A DNA stretch of 64,000 bases from Secundilactobacillus yichangensis (GTDB taxonomy: Bacteria > Bacillota > Bacilli > Lactobacillales > Lactobacillaceae), in NCBI RefSeq assembly GCF_016861565.1, contig NZ_BOLK01000008.1, positions 51,087-115,086 of the forward strand. Direction: 5' to 3'. The notes under the pieces were generated by a model. The model ran no database searches and had not been told where the DNA came from. It was given only the letters and a program-made list of their open reading frames with translations. Shown here piece after piece: positions 43,022 to 52,469 of this stretch. The position numbers were made by a program, and so were the translations under genes. Position 1 is the stretch's first letter. Every line of letters starts with the position of its first letter.

Positions 43022-44176
43022 CTATTCTCCCGCCAAAAACGCCAGCGCCAGCTTCCGGTACAGCTCAGTTGCCTGTAAAAATTGCTCAACCTCAACGTAC
43101 TCATCCGCTTCGTGAGACGTATTCGTTCCAGGCCCGTAAACAATTGCTGAAAACCGGGCTTTTGCCTGTAAGAACTCTGACGCATCACTGGCACCGCCAG
43201 CGCCCACTGGAATCACCCGATTACCGATTACGCGGTGACCAATCTTTTGCGCAAGTTTAACCAGCGGTGCATCCGGTCGTCCCGGAACCGCTTCTTCTGG
43301 ATAACTGTATGAAAGCTTTAATTGAAACCCTGGCCGGTCGTTTAAACGGTGGACAAGTTTTTCCAGTATATCATATATCATTTGGTTCGGGTACGCCGGA
43401 ATGGTCCGGACGTTAGCCGATAAGCGGGCCTGGCCAGGAATCGTGTTGATCTGTTCACCACCGGAAATCAAATCGACGTTGTGCAGTAATCCGCCTAAAA
43501 CGGGATCCATCTTATCAAATCGTTTCATAATCTCAGTAATCTCGTTATAAAAGACGATCAGATTATCAATCGCATTGATTCCCTTATTGGACTGCGCGCT
43601 GTGAACGGATTTACCGATTGAATCAACATGGTAATCAATGACGCCGCGGGCCGTATAAGCAATTTTATCCAAGCCAGTGGGTTCGGCAATGATCAGGCCC
43701 GCCAAATTATCAGCATAGCCAGCTTTAGTCAGCTGTGCAGCTCCGTATTCACCGGTTTCTTCACCCACGGTTGCCAGTAGCCGAATCGATCCCTTCAAAG
43801 GTGTTTTATCTGCCAATATTTCCAGCATCGCAATCACAATAGCCGCCAGTCCGCTTTTCATGTCTGAAGCACCACGCCCATAAAGGTTGCCATCCACTAT
43901 TTCACCTACAAACGGGTCATGGTGCCAAGCGTTCAGTTCACCTGGGTCGACCACGTCTTCGTGACCGGATAAGCCCAATTGCTTACCATTAGCATCACCG
44001 ATGGTCACCACCAGATTGTCTCGGCCTGGCGAATAAGGCACAAACACGACTTTAGCTGCCTGCTGATAGGGTTCAAATAAAGACGCAATATAACGCGCAA
44101 CAGCTGCTTCGTTACCATTGACCGACTTGATTTGAATTAGTTTTTGTAAAATTCCAATTTTTTCAGTATTTTCCAC
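43022..44176 (-). CDS. M20 family peptidase / ArgE-DapE type deacylase
   Basis: A cytoplasmic metalloenzyme of 384 residues that removes an acyl group from an amino acid derivative such as N-succinyl-diaminopimelate or N-acetyl-ornithine. The first zinc-ligand motif is LGLSGHEDVVDPG, followed by YGRGASDMKSG (bridging Asp), the catalytic Glu in GEETGEYGA and a further Glu in IIAEPTG. The dimerisation domain is in the middle (about 175-285). A late His (TSHEADEYV) completes the metal site. The start is GTG 44176 after GGAGGGG. No lysine or arginine pathway genes are adjacent, so the substrate is undecided. Confidence 0.88.
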   Translation of the reverse strand: MENTEKIGILQKLIQIKSVNGNEAAVARYIASLFEPYQQAAKVVFVPYSPGRDNLVVTIGDANGKQLGLSGHEDVVDPGELNAWHHDPFVGEIVDGNLYGRGASDMKSGLAAIVIAMLEILADKTPLKGSIRLLATVGEETGEYGAAQLTKAGYADNLAGLIIAEPTGLDKIAYTARGVIDYHVDSIGKSVHSAQSNKGINAIDNLIVFYNEITEIMKRFDKMDPVLGGLLHNVDLISGGEQINTIPGQARLSANVRTIPAYPNQMIYDILEKLVHRLNDRPGFQLKLSYSYPEEAVPGRPDAPLVKLAQKIGHRVIGNRVIPVGAGGASDASEFLQAKARFSAIVYGPGTNTSHEADEYVEVEQFLQATELYRKLALAFLAGE

Positions 44177-44353
44177 TGTGCCCCTCCGCTTTATCGTTAT
44201 TTAGAAACAGCATACTCCGCCACAAACCTGGAATGCAATGCGAATTACAGACTAATGTCGAATATTTTCAACATCATCCCCCATTAAACAGTAGTTGTCT
44301 CGTTAACCATGAATTGAGTTATAATAGAAACAAGTTCGACAAAGGAGCGTGAG

Positions 44354-44866
44354 ATGATGGAAATCAAAGTGCCAGTTACAAATGGCTATTTGCCTGATAT
44401 CTACGGTAAATACGCACCGGAGAAATACCGAATTAATAACGGGCCCGTCCGGTCATTCCCAATCGAAATTACCGACGCACCCACGGAAACCAAGACTTAT
44501 GCAGTAACCATGATCGACCATGACGCAATTCCCGTGAGCGGGTTTACATGGATCCACTGGGTTGCTGCTAACCTACCAGGTAATTTAACAACGATTCCTG
44601 AAAACGCTAGTCAAAGTGGCGAAGTTCCCATGACTTTCGGCAATAATTCCACTGCTGGCGGTTTACTTCATAACCAAGACATTCAAACCAGCCAACATTA
44701 TGCAGGCCCAGTACCGCCAAACGAAGACCACCGCTACACGGTAACCGTCTACGCCTTAGATACAAAATTACCACTGAAAGACGGCTTTTGGCTTAATCAG
44801 TTACATGACGCCATGGAGGGACACGTTCTCGCAGAAGCAACCCAGGTTGTTTTAAGCCGTGTCTAG
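44354..44866 (+). CDS. YbhB/YbcL family PEBP-like protein
   Basis: A cytoplasmic protein of 170 residues of the phosphatidylethanolamine-binding/Raf-kinase-inhibitor-like family. The ligand-pocket motif TMIDHDAIPVSGFTWIHW (DHDA and the Trp-His) and a later HYAGPVPPNEDHRY are conserved. The bacterial function is unclear. Two adjacent ATG codons follow AAAGGAGCGTGAG. A UspA gene lies 70 nt downstream on the same strand. Confidence 0.9.
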   Translation: MMEIKVPVTNGYLPDIYGKYAPEKYRINNGPVRSFPIEITDAPTETKTYAVTMIDHDAIPVSGFTWIHWVAANLPGNLTTIPENASQSGEVPMTFGNNSTAGGLLHNQDIQTSQHYAGPVPPNEDHRYTVTVYALDTKLPLKDGFWLNQLHDAMEGHVLAEATQVVLSRV

Positions 44867-44936
44867 AAATCTGTTTCAATTGAAACCTGATCCATCAATC
44901 AAAGCACAAGCTGCTTAACATAGGGGAGAAAGAAAC

Positions 44937-45452
44937 ATGTTAAAATACAAATCGATTGCTGTACCACTGGATACCTCAAAATTCGCTGAATTAGCGCTGG
45001 CAAAGGCTATCGGTGTTGCAACCCGAAACGAATCCCACCTGGACTTATTAAGTATCATCGATACCCACCAGTCCAACTACTATGGCGGGCTGGCAAACGG
45101 CAGTATCGTCAACTCACTGGTCGAAGATGCTACGGAGTATCTAGCTGAACTAGCAAGCCAGATTAAAGAAAAGTACGGTTTAACTGATGTCAGTACACAC
45201 ATTCGCTTTGGTAACCCGAAAACAGTCATCGCCCTCGATTTTACCAGGGAACACCAGAATGATTTAATCATGATGGGGGCTACTGGAATGGGGGCCTTGG
45301 AACGTGTCATGACTGGTTCCGTTACGGACTTTGTTACCCGCAACGCAGCTTGTGACGTACTCGTTGTGCGTACTAATTTGGATAACGAACCCGGCCATAA
45401 AATCGAAAGTCCCTTCCGGACAAAGATGAGCCAGGAACAAGAAGATAAGTAA
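44937..45452 (+). CDS. Universal stress protein UspA family
   Basis: A cytoplasmic nucleotide-binding stress protein of 171 residues. The Usp fold is seen from IAVPLDTSKFAELALAKAI, with the ATP-binding GATGMGALERVMTGSVTDFV segment (G-2x-G-9x-G(S/T)) near residues 113-133. A C-terminal charged tail of about 20 residues extends beyond the usual domain. ATAGGGGAGAAAG precedes the ATG; TAGGGGAG there is complementary to the CTCCCCTA loop of the small RNA at 18252. Confidence 0.93.
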   Translation: MLKYKSIAVPLDTSKFAELALAKAIGVATRNESHLDLLSIIDTHQSNYYGGLANGSIVNSLVEDATEYLAELASQIKEKYGLTDVSTHIRFGNPKTVIALDFTREHQNDLIMMGATGMGALERVMTGSVTDFVTRNAACDVLVVRTNLDNEPGHKIESPFRTKMSQEQEDK

Positions 45453-45470
45453 TCAGCATACGACATTAGC

Positions 45471-45512
45471 TGGAAGGATCGAATTGACAGTCTTTCAATT
45501 CGACCCTTCTTT
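45471..45512 (+). terminator. Intrinsic terminator after uspA
   Basis: GAAGG.TCGAATTGA pairs with TCAATTCGA..CTTC with a small bulge, and TTTC follows. Confidence 0.65.
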
Positions 45513-45560
45513 CATACTTATTCATAACGTTTAAGATATACAAATACGGGGAGAGAATAT

Positions 45561-47183
45561 ATGGAAGCACCAAAATTCAAAAAAATTAACCTCTTCCAAC
45601 TGGTTATGCTAGCATTGGGATCCTTAATTGGCTCTGGCTGGCTGTTTGGTTCGTGGGAGGCCACTAAAATTGCTGGACCAGCTGCTATTTTTTCGTGGAT
45701 CATTGGTGGCTTAGTCATTGGCTCCATTGCCTATGACTACGTTGAAATTGGTGCCATGTTCCCAGAATCAGGAGGAATGAGCAAGTATGCCCAGTATTCT
45801 CACGGTTCACTGCTTGGGTTCATCGCCGCGTGGGCAAACTGGGTCTCATTAATCACCCTAATTCCCATCGAAGCGGTGGCCGCCGTTCAGTACATGAGTA
45901 CCTGGCCCTGGTCATGGGCGAGCTGGACCCACCACTTCCTCAGCAATGGTGTAATCACCAATAGCGGCCTTTTTGTGGTGTTCGGCTTTATTATTGTGTT
46001 TACTGCCCTTAACTTCTGGTCGGTTACGATCTTAACCCGCTTCACCAGTTTAATTTCAGTTTTTAAAATCGGTATCCCGCTATTAACCATCGTGATGCTG
46101 ACCATGTCAGGCTTCCATCCGGGCAACTACGGCAGTAATCTCCACGAGTTTATGCCCTATGGTTCTGCGCCAATTTTTACCGCCACATCCGCTGCCGGCA
46201 TCATCTTCTCATTTGACGCCTTTCAAACCGTCATCAATATGGGTGGCGAGATCGAACACCCAAAGAAAAATATCGGCCGTGGAATCACCATTTCACTGCT
46301 GATCAGCGGTATTTTGTACATCATCTTACAAAGTACTTTCATCACGGCCATTCCACCAAAAATGATTGCTGCTACTGGCTGGCACGGTATCGTCTTTAAC
46401 TCACCGTTTGCCGACATGGCGATTCTGTTAGGTATCCACTGGCTATCCGTATTGCTGTACATGGACGCCTTCGTGTCGCCATTTGGGACTGGTGTCTCCT
46501 TCGTGGCAAACACGGCGCGAGCATTGTTTGCTATGGAAGGTAACCGCCACGTGCCGCATTTTCTGGGCAAAATCAATTTTAAATATGGGATTCCCCGCAA
46601 TGCTATGATGGTGAATACTGCACTGAGCATGGTGATGGTTACCGTCTTTCGGTCATGGGCAGTACTGGCAACGGTACTGTCGACAGCTACCCTCATCGCG
46701 TATCTGACCGGACCAGTAACGGCTATTTCACTGCGTAAAATGGGCTCAAAACTGTATCGGCCAATTCGGCTTAAGTGGCTGCCATGGGTCGCTCCAATTT
46801 CCTTTGTACTGGCTTCACTAGCGACTTACTGGGCAATGTGGCCAACCACTGTTGAAGTGATTTTTATCATTTTATTGGGACTGCCCTTTTACTTCTACTA
46901 TGAATGGCGCAACCGCTTCGTCTCAACTCGGCAGGCTTTTAAGGCTAGCGGGTGGATGATTGGTTACCTCGTTTTCATTTCAATCATGTCCTACATTGGC
47001 AGTCATCAATTTAACGGTCAAAACTGGATTCCGTATCCGCTGGACTTCATTGTGATCATTATTGCTTCACTGGCCTTCTACTGGTGGGGTATTCGCAGCT
47101 ATATTGTCACCGAAGATTTTGACAAGGCGCAAAAACTCAATCAGGAAGCCAAGGAACGAGGCGAAATGGAAGATGACGAATAG
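45561..47183 (+). CDS. APC family amino acid permease
   Basis: A membrane transporter of 540 residues with 12-14 predicted helices. The first helix has the APC glycine-rich motif LGSLIGSGWLFG, and a long central pair of helices follows SAAGIIFSFDAFQTVINMGGE (written here as SAAGIIFSFD and AFQTVINMGGE), a conserved TM6 region. A C-terminal acidic tail ends EMEDDE. The substrate is not identifiable. The gene downstream overlaps its last 11 bases. Confidence 0.9.
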   Translation: MEAPKFKKINLFQLVMLALGSLIGSGWLFGSWEATKIAGPAAIFSWIIGGLVIGSIAYDYVEIGAMFPESGGMSKYAQYSHGSLLGFIAAWANWVSLITLIPIEAVAAVQYMSTWPWSWASWTHHFLSNGVITNSGLFVVFGFIIVFTALNFWSVTILTRFTSLISVFKIGIPLLTIVMLTMSGFHPGNYGSNLHEFMPYGSAPIFTATSAAGIIFSFDAFQTVINMGGEIEHPKKNIGRGITISLLISGILYIILQSTFITAIPPKMIAATGWHGIVFNSPFADMAILLGIHWLSVLLYMDAFVSPFGTGVSFVANTARALFAMEGNRHVPHFLGKINFKYGIPRNAMMVNTALSMVMVTVFRSWAVLATVLSTATLIAYLTGPVTAISLRKMGSKLYRPIRLKWLPWVAPISFVLASLATYWAMWPTTVEVIFIILLGLPFYFYYEWRNRFVSTRQAFKASGWMIGYLVFISIMSYIGSHQFNGQNWIPYPLDFIVIIIASLAFYWWGIRSYIVTEDFDKAQKLNQEAKERGEMEDDE

Positions 47184-47703
47184 ACTATTGGAGATTTATT
47201 TAGAAGACGATGACGACTCCTTTATCGTCGGTACGGTTATCGCCGAAACACCATACCAGCTATTGGTCGTGGCAATCGACGACAACGGTCAGATAGACAG
47301 CGTGGAAATCATCGATAGATCGCACATTTCCAAGACGATTGCCGACTCAGCTTACTTGGACTTCTGCCAAACCATGATCAAGGAAAATCAAGCGGCCGGT
47401 ATCTTTGATGCATTTAAGCTAGCGGATCAACTCCCCAATCACTGGCAATCCATTGATCACTTGCTGGCCGAGTGCCAGGGTGAGCAACGATTGATCAGCG
47501 TCATTACTGGCCCGGACATATACGCTGGTCGGGTGTCGATGGTGAGCGCGCATCAAATTGGGTTGCAGTTAGTAGACTTTGAATCCGTCTCCTTTGGCGC
47601 GCCTACTCTAATCGATAAGGCAGACGTCATGGTAATTGACTATGTGAGCCGGCAAAACTACTACGTGACTAGGTATTGGAAAACCAAGGGTCAAAATAAA
47701 TAA
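47173..47703 (+). CDS. Unknown protein with two Sm-like repeats
   Basis: A 176-residue protein starting at ATG 47173, inside the last codons of the permease (11-nt overlap), so the two are translationally coupled. Two halves look alike. The first has FIVGTVIAETPYQLLVVAID...VEIIDRSHI (about 14-50), and the second has YAGRVSMVSAHQIGLQLVDF...TLIDKADV (about 118-155). The pattern G-x-V, strand, hydrophobic strand and D-x-x-D/H-V/I suggests an Sm-like or small beta-barrel fold. Between them is a helical linker. I recognise no named family. Confidence 0.65.
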   Translation: MTNRLLEIYLEDDDDSFIVGTVIAETPYQLLVVAIDDNGQIDSVEIIDRSHISKTIADSAYLDFCQTMIKENQAAGIFDAFKLADQLPNHWQSIDHLLAECQGEQRLISVITGPDIYAGRVSMVSAHQIGLQLVDFESVSFGAPTLIDKADVMVIDYVSRQNYYVTRYWKTKGQNK

Positions 47704-47712
47704 CTGGTAATT

Positions 47713-47757
47713 AAAATAGCTGGGCTATCAGTCATAAACCGATAACCCAGCTATTTA
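47713..47757. terminator. Bidirectional terminator between converging genes
   Basis: AAATAGCTGGGCTATC pairs with GATAACCCAGCTATTT with T-rich ends on both strands. Confidence 0.85.
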
Positions 47758-47818
47758 TTTTCACCGGTTAAGTTCGTTCGTATGTGCGGTGAGTTGTTTT
47801 TTTAAAGATCCATCATGT

Positions 47819-49441
47819 TTAATCCAATTCTTTGTAGTCAAAGTAGTCGAAGGTTGCGGGTTGATCATAACCAGCATAATCGACGGCTGCTAAACCAACA
47901 AAGGCACCGGTGAAGAAGCCACCGTAATTCTGCAGAACGTAGTCATCTGATAAGATGGCTGCATCAAGCGTAACCGGAATCTCGTGCCAGTTTTGACCAT
48001 CAAACGAGTATTCGTAACTGTATGACTGCTTACGAGCTTTGACCTTGAACCAAACGTAGTCCGTTCCTTCTGGAATCGCAATGGCATCATCTTTCAGGTA
48101 TGAAGTGTAGTCACCGTTGTTGTTTTCGCCGACTTCGATAACGTGACCCTTCTTTTCATCCCAAGTAATAAAGACGAATGACCAGTGCTTTTCGTTGTAG
48201 AAGTTCGTTAAGCCAGCCATCTGCTGATACGTAAATGGATCAAACTTCACTTTGGTTTCAGCATCAAAGTTGAAGGCTTGCCAACGACGAGCAATCATTG
48301 AAACATCGAAGGTACTTGCCAGTGAATTTTTACCGATCAAGGTTAAATGACCATCGCCAAATGAACCCTTTTCAGCAGTGAATGGTGTCCGTAAAGTGTT
48401 CCATTCATCGTTAAGCTTTGGTGTATCAAACTCATCGTGCTGAGAACCGTCTTTAGGTGCTTCCGTTAAAATAGCATCCTTAGGGGCATCAACTTCCATT
48501 TGACCACCGTGACCGCCGACAACCCGTGGCCAGCCTTCGTCATCCCATTCAACTTTTTGAATGGAAGTTTCACGGCCTAATGTGCACCAGCCGCGAGGAT
48601 CATAAGCCGACTCATTTTCGTGGTTCCATGGACGGCCGCAAAGTGAAGCGTAGTACCATTCGTCGCCGCTTGGTGTGTTGACAAGTGCACCATGACCCTG
48701 CTTTTGAATACCAAAATCAGGGGTATCAAAGTTGGTCAGGAACGGACCGTCTGGTTCTGACTCGAATGACAAGGCATCGAGCGTCTTCGAACGCGCGACG
48801 ACTTCTTGGTGAGTGTAAACTGTCCCGCCCTGGGCTGCAAACAAGTAGTAGTAACCGTTGATCTTGTACAGATGCGGACCTTCAACCAATTTAACCTTCG
48901 TCCCAGTGTAAATGGTTCTGGCCGTTTGCGGCTTCAACTTCATGGTATCGGTGTCAAATTCAGTTAAGGTAATCCCGTTAAATGGGTGGTGATATTCACG
49001 GTGATCCCAAGTTTGCTGAACCAGGTACTTGCGGCCATCATCATCGTGGAACAGTGAGGCATCAAAACCAACACCGTTAACACGAATTGGATCAGCCCAT
49101 GGTCCGCGAATGTCAGTGGCAGTTGTAAGATAGTTGGTCATATCCTTAAACGCACCTTCAGTAATTTTAACGTCGGTGTAGATCAACCAGAACTTACCAT
49201 CAGCATAGGTTAAATCTGGTGCCCAAATACCACCTGAACTGGGATTACCCTTCATGTCCAGTAAAGTGGTTGTTGATAATGGTGAAGGCAATAGGTTCCA
49301 GTGAACGAGGTCCTTGGATTCGTGTAAGCGAACGCCTGGGAACCATTCGAAGGTTGAATTGGCAATGTAGTAAGTATCACCAACACGAACCATACTTGGG
49401 TCAGCATTAAAACCATGTAAAACTGGGTTCTGAATCTTCAT
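47819..49441 (-). CDS. Glycoside hydrolase family 43 beta-xylosidase/arabinofuranosidase
   Basis: A cytoplasmic enzyme of 540 residues without signal peptide, expected to cleave imported xylo-oligosaccharides or arabinosyl residues. The five-bladed propeller occupies about residues 1-320. The catalytic base Asp is in GFNADPSMV (residue 14), the modulating Asp in GFDASLFHDD, and the acid Glu in KLVEGPHLYKING. The C-terminal beta-sandwich (about 335-540, HDEFDTPKLNDEWNT onward) is the usual GH43 C2 domain. The gene follows an XylP-like symporter in the same operon, with the AraC regulator upstream. Confidence 0.93.
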   Translation of the reverse strand: MKIQNPVLHGFNADPSMVRVGDTYYIANSTFEWFPGVRLHESKDLVHWNLLPSPLSTTTLLDMKGNPSSGGIWAPDLTYADGKFWLIYTDVKITEGAFKDMTNYLTTATDIRGPWADPIRVNGVGFDASLFHDDDGRKYLVQQTWDHREYHHPFNGITLTEFDTDTMKLKPQTARTIYTGTKVKLVEGPHLYKINGYYYLFAAQGGTVYTHQEVVARSKTLDALSFESEPDGPFLTNFDTPDFGIQKQGHGALVNTPSGDEWYYASLCGRPWNHENESAYDPRGWCTLGRETSIQKVEWDDEGWPRVVGGHGGQMEVDAPKDAILTEAPKDGSQHDEFDTPKLNDEWNTLRTPFTAEKGSFGDGHLTLIGKNSLASTFDVSMIARRWQAFNFDAETKVKFDPFTYQQMAGLTNFYNEKHWSFVFITWDEKKGHVIEVGENNNGDYTSYLKDDAIAIPEGTDYVWFKVKARKQSYSYEYSFDGQNWHEIPVTLDAAILSDDYVLQNYGGFFTGAFVGLAAVDYAGYDQPATFDYFDYKELD

Positions 49442-49477
49442 GAAAATCTTCCTTTCAGACTAAATATTAGTGTTAAA

Positions 49478-50956
49478 TTAAACGCGCTTTGCTTTACGTT
49501 CAGCTTCAAGTTCAACGTTGATTTCAGCGATTCGCTTGTCACTTAATGGATAACGGCTCATGATCAGCATTGCGACAACGGCTAACACGATTGGAATCCA
49601 GATCATTGACCACTGGATCCCCATCATTGCTGAGGCAGATTGGTGAGCGGCAGCACCATCAAACTTGAAGAAGGCGTTAATGTAACCTGGGATAATTCCA
49701 CCAAGAGCTAGTCCAATCTTGAAGAACAGACCCATGATGGCGTTAATAATACCAGCAACCCGTTTCTTAGACTTGTATTCGCCATATGAAACAACTTCTG
49801 GCACCATTGACCACATGTAACCGGTAGCGGCAGTTAAGCCCCATTGTTGTAAGAAACGACCGATGTAGCCAAGCATTGTTTGATCCTTGAAGCCTGGTAA
49901 TGACCATGCCCAGAGAACTAATGAACCAACAATGAACAAACTCAAGAATAGGTAGAAGAAGCCCTTCTTACCAATCTTTTTACGAACGATTGGCCATAAG
50001 AATACTAAGAAGATACCTGGAATTGAACCAATCAAGTTGATTGAAGCCATCCATTCTGGGTGACCAACGTTATATTGCATGTAGAATGGCCATACAGTGT
50101 TACCAAAGAACATGAACGTGAAACCGATCAAGAAGAACAAACCAAGGATTTGCAGCGGCTTGTTGCGTTTGATTTCACCAAATAAGTCACTGTATTTAAC
50201 GGAAGCTGACTCTTCCTTGGTTGGTAAAATTCTTTCTTTAACACCAAAGTAAGTGAACAGCAACATAATAAACCCAATAACCATGTAGATAGACATCACA
50301 AGGAAGTAAGCACCACCGGCTTTAGGCGAAGCATAGTTCCCAAGATTTAATTTGATACCGAAGAAACCGATATCCTTTAAAGCTTTGTCCGGAGAAGCTA
50401 ATTGAACGAATAATGGCAAGAAGGTGTAAACCAGCAGGTTACCGATATTAGCTTCCGTCATACGAACAGTGGTTAAAGTTGAAACCTCATCGTTATCACG
50501 AGTTAAGGAAGCGTTTAACGCACCATAAGGAATATTAACCATTGAGTAAACCATCGCGGTTGCCATGTATGCTAAGAAAGCATAGAGAATATTGCCACGA
50601 ACAGCTGGAATTGGTAAAAATAGCAGTGCTGACAGAATAGTCAACGGAATCCCAAACTTAATCAAGTACGGACGGTATTTACCAACCTTAGGATTAAACT
50701 TGTGACGGTCAACATACGCACCAACCCATGGATCCCAGAAAACGTTGATCCACCGAACAACTAAGAAAATCGTTGCACCGGCAGCGGCTGAAATACCATA
50801 AACGGTAGTCAAATAAAATAAGAGCATGGAACCAATCGTCCCGAAAATCAGGTTTTGTGCGAGGTCACCGGCCCCATAACTTATACGCTCACGCCAAGAT
50901 AACTTGGCAAATTCGTCGTTTTGCTCGACAGTTTCTTGCTTAGGCACAGATGCCAT
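49478..50956 (-). CDS. GPH family glycoside/pentoside symporter (XylP-like)
   Basis: A cation-coupled sugar transporter of 492 residues with 12 helices. GAGDLAQNLIFGTIGSMLLFYLT (seen as GAGDLAQNLI and FGTIGSMLLFYLT) and DPWVGAYVDRHKFNPK are typical GPH segments. The start is ATG 50956 (MASVPKQETVEQND), after GGAGGAAATAATT. It is transcribed before the GH43 gene, with a 36-nt gap, so the pair imports and hydrolyses xylosides. The tail is charged, without a PTS-like IIA domain. Confidence 0.93.
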   Translation of the reverse strand: MASVPKQETVEQNDEFAKLSWRERISYGAGDLAQNLIFGTIGSMLLFYLTTVYGISAAAGATIFLVVRWINVFWDPWVGAYVDRHKFNPKVGKYRPYLIKFGIPLTILSALLFLPIPAVRGNILYAFLAYMATAMVYSMVNIPYGALNASLTRDNDEVSTLTTVRMTEANIGNLLVYTFLPLFVQLASPDKALKDIGFFGIKLNLGNYASPKAGGAYFLVMSIYMVIGFIMLLFTYFGVKERILPTKEESASVKYSDLFGEIKRNKPLQILGLFFLIGFTFMFFGNTVWPFYMQYNVGHPEWMASINLIGSIPGIFLVFLWPIVRKKIGKKGFFYLFLSLFIVGSLVLWAWSLPGFKDQTMLGYIGRFLQQWGLTAATGYMWSMVPEVVSYGEYKSKKRVAGIINAIMGLFFKIGLALGGIIPGYINAFFKFDGAAAHQSASAMMGIQWSMIWIPIVLAVVAMLIMSRYPLSDKRIAEINVELEAERKAKRV

Positions 50957-51094
50957 AATTATTTCCTCCAATCAAAATTAATTACACGGATTAGTTGGTC
51001 AATTAAAACAACCAAATCGACATTAAGTTCTCTCTGTAACTTACAATGCCCGGGCTGTACGCTGACTTAATTTTCACAACTAACTTTTTGAATC

Positions 51095-51133
51095 ACAAGT
51101 TAACTTGTTATACATTTATTGTAATCGCTTCCA
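51095..51133 (-). promoter_or_regulatory. Xyloside operon control region: palindrome and cre-like site
   Basis: ACAAGTTAACTTGT (51095-51108) is a perfect 14-bp palindrome, and TGTAATCGCTTCCA (51120-51133) matches 13 of 14 positions of the cre consensus. Both lie upstream of the symporter gene. Binding of the adjacent AraC regulator and of CcpA is inferred. Confidence 0.55.
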
Positions 51134-51195
51134 AGTAGTCCGACTATCTCTATTTATGCCTATTTTTAGTCAAATTGTGATATTACGGCTGTAAT

Positions 51196-51231
51196 ATAAA
51201 GCTCACCATTAACGATAATGGTGAGCTTTAT
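51196..51231 (-). terminator. Intrinsic terminator after the AraC regulator
   Basis: A perfect 16-bp stem, ATAAAGCTCACCATTA/TAATGGTGAGCTTTAT, with loop ACGA. Confidence 0.85.
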
Positions 51232-51261
51232 ATTGACTTAATATTCATTTTAGATGATAAT

Positions 51262-52167
51262 TTATTCGAAATATCCGCCTTCTTTAACGTTTTTAACCGA
51301 GCGCTTTCCAATCATTTGACGTTGATATTTACTTGGCGTAATGCCGGACCACTTCTTAAACTGCTTACTAAAGTTAGAGATACTGCTAGCCCCCATCTTA
51401 TAGGCAACCTCTTCGATTGAATTTTCTGGGGAGCCCAGCAACAATTTTGCCTTTCGGTATTTCTGCTCGTCAGCATAGTGCAGCGGTGTGATGCCATAAA
51501 CCTTTTTGAATACTCGATGACCATGTCCCTGACTAATACCTAATTCCCGGCAAATATCGCCAAAGGAAAAATGGCTCAATTCATCCTGTTCGGTTTTATC
51601 TTCAATCATTGTTGCGATTTCACGGGCAGTTTGGGCTTCGCGTTCTGAAAACTTGGACTGTGATCCGTCTTGATGTTCATTATAAATCATTAGGCCATGA
51701 AGGAATTTCAGTAGGTTGATCTGAACTTTAATTTTTAACTTCTCTGAACTAAGATCATCTTTCTCACTGTCCGACACCATTTGCTGTGCGGTTTGCATCG
51801 CTAACTGCGCAATCTCTGTATCCGCTTTCAACACTTTGTTTGCCATTGTGCTAATAATTTCTGATTTCAGCTCCAAACTCTCGATATTAAAGTGAAAGGT
51901 AATATAAGTCATTTCGTCAGTTTTACTGGTGTTCCAATTAGTATGCAAGGTTCCAGGTGAAATAATCATTGCATCACCCGGCCCATAAGTATACTCAGAA
52001 ACGCCCTTAATCTCCGTCGTCTGATTCCCCTCAATGGTACACATGAGCTCAAATACCTGATGCTTTTGTTCAAAAAAGCTCCAGCCGCCAGGTACCGTTC
52101 GCTGATGTCCGCCAAAAATATAAATACTTGATTCCACCACTGGTAGTGACACAAATCGTTTTGTCAT
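51262..52167 (-). CDS. AraC family transcriptional regulator
   Basis: A regulator of 301 residues from ATG 52167 (MTKRFVSLPVVES); earlier in-frame ATG codons lie in or near the ribosome-binding site and are less likely. The N-terminal cupin-type sugar-binding domain spans about 30-165 and includes YTYGPGDAMIISPGTLHTNW (written YTYGPGDAMI and ISPGTLHTNW). Two C-terminal helix-turn-helix motifs follow: FGDICRELGISQGHGHRVFK (about 205-225) and SIEEVAYKMGASSISNFSKQ (about 258-277). It lies upstream of the xyloside transporter operon and probably activates it in response to xylose or a xylo-oligosaccharide. Confidence 0.92.
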   Translation of the reverse strand: MTKRFVSLPVVESSIYIFGGHQRTVPGGWSFFEQKHQVFELMCTIEGNQTTEIKGVSEYTYGPGDAMIISPGTLHTNWNTSKTDEMTYITFHFNIESLELKSEIISTMANKVLKADTEIAQLAMQTAQQMVSDSEKDDLSSEKLKIKVQINLLKFLHGLMIYNEHQDGSQSKFSEREAQTAREIATMIEDKTEQDELSHFSFGDICRELGISQGHGHRVFKKVYGITPLHYADEQKYRKAKLLLGSPENSIEEVAYKMGASSISNFSKQFKKWSGITPSKYQRQMIGKRSVKNVKEGGYFE

Positions 52168-52412
52168 CAAACCCACCATCCTCTGGTCAAATATCCCCAA
52201 CCGCAGTAATCGCCTTTTAATTTTATCATATGCAATATTTATTCATTAGTCAAATTTATCAGCCAAGATAAATTACAAATAGTTGACTTTTAGTGACTGA
52301 TTTTTGTCATTTTGTGATATTTCTTCTCTCGGTTTTGTGATTATTTACTCAATCTTTTTTTGGTAAGACCCACTTGTTAACAGCTTTAAATTGCAACGCT
52401 TATTACTGCAAT

Positions 52413-52449
52413 AAAAAAGCCTGCACTGTCATATAGACAGCACAGACTT
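52413..52449 (-). terminator. Intrinsic terminator after the second uspA
   Basis: On the minus strand AAGTCTGTGCTGTC pairs with GACAGTGCAGGCTT (two G-U pairs) and is followed by TTTTATT. Confidence 0.82.
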
Positions 52450-52469
52450 CACAATCAATCAAACCAAAA

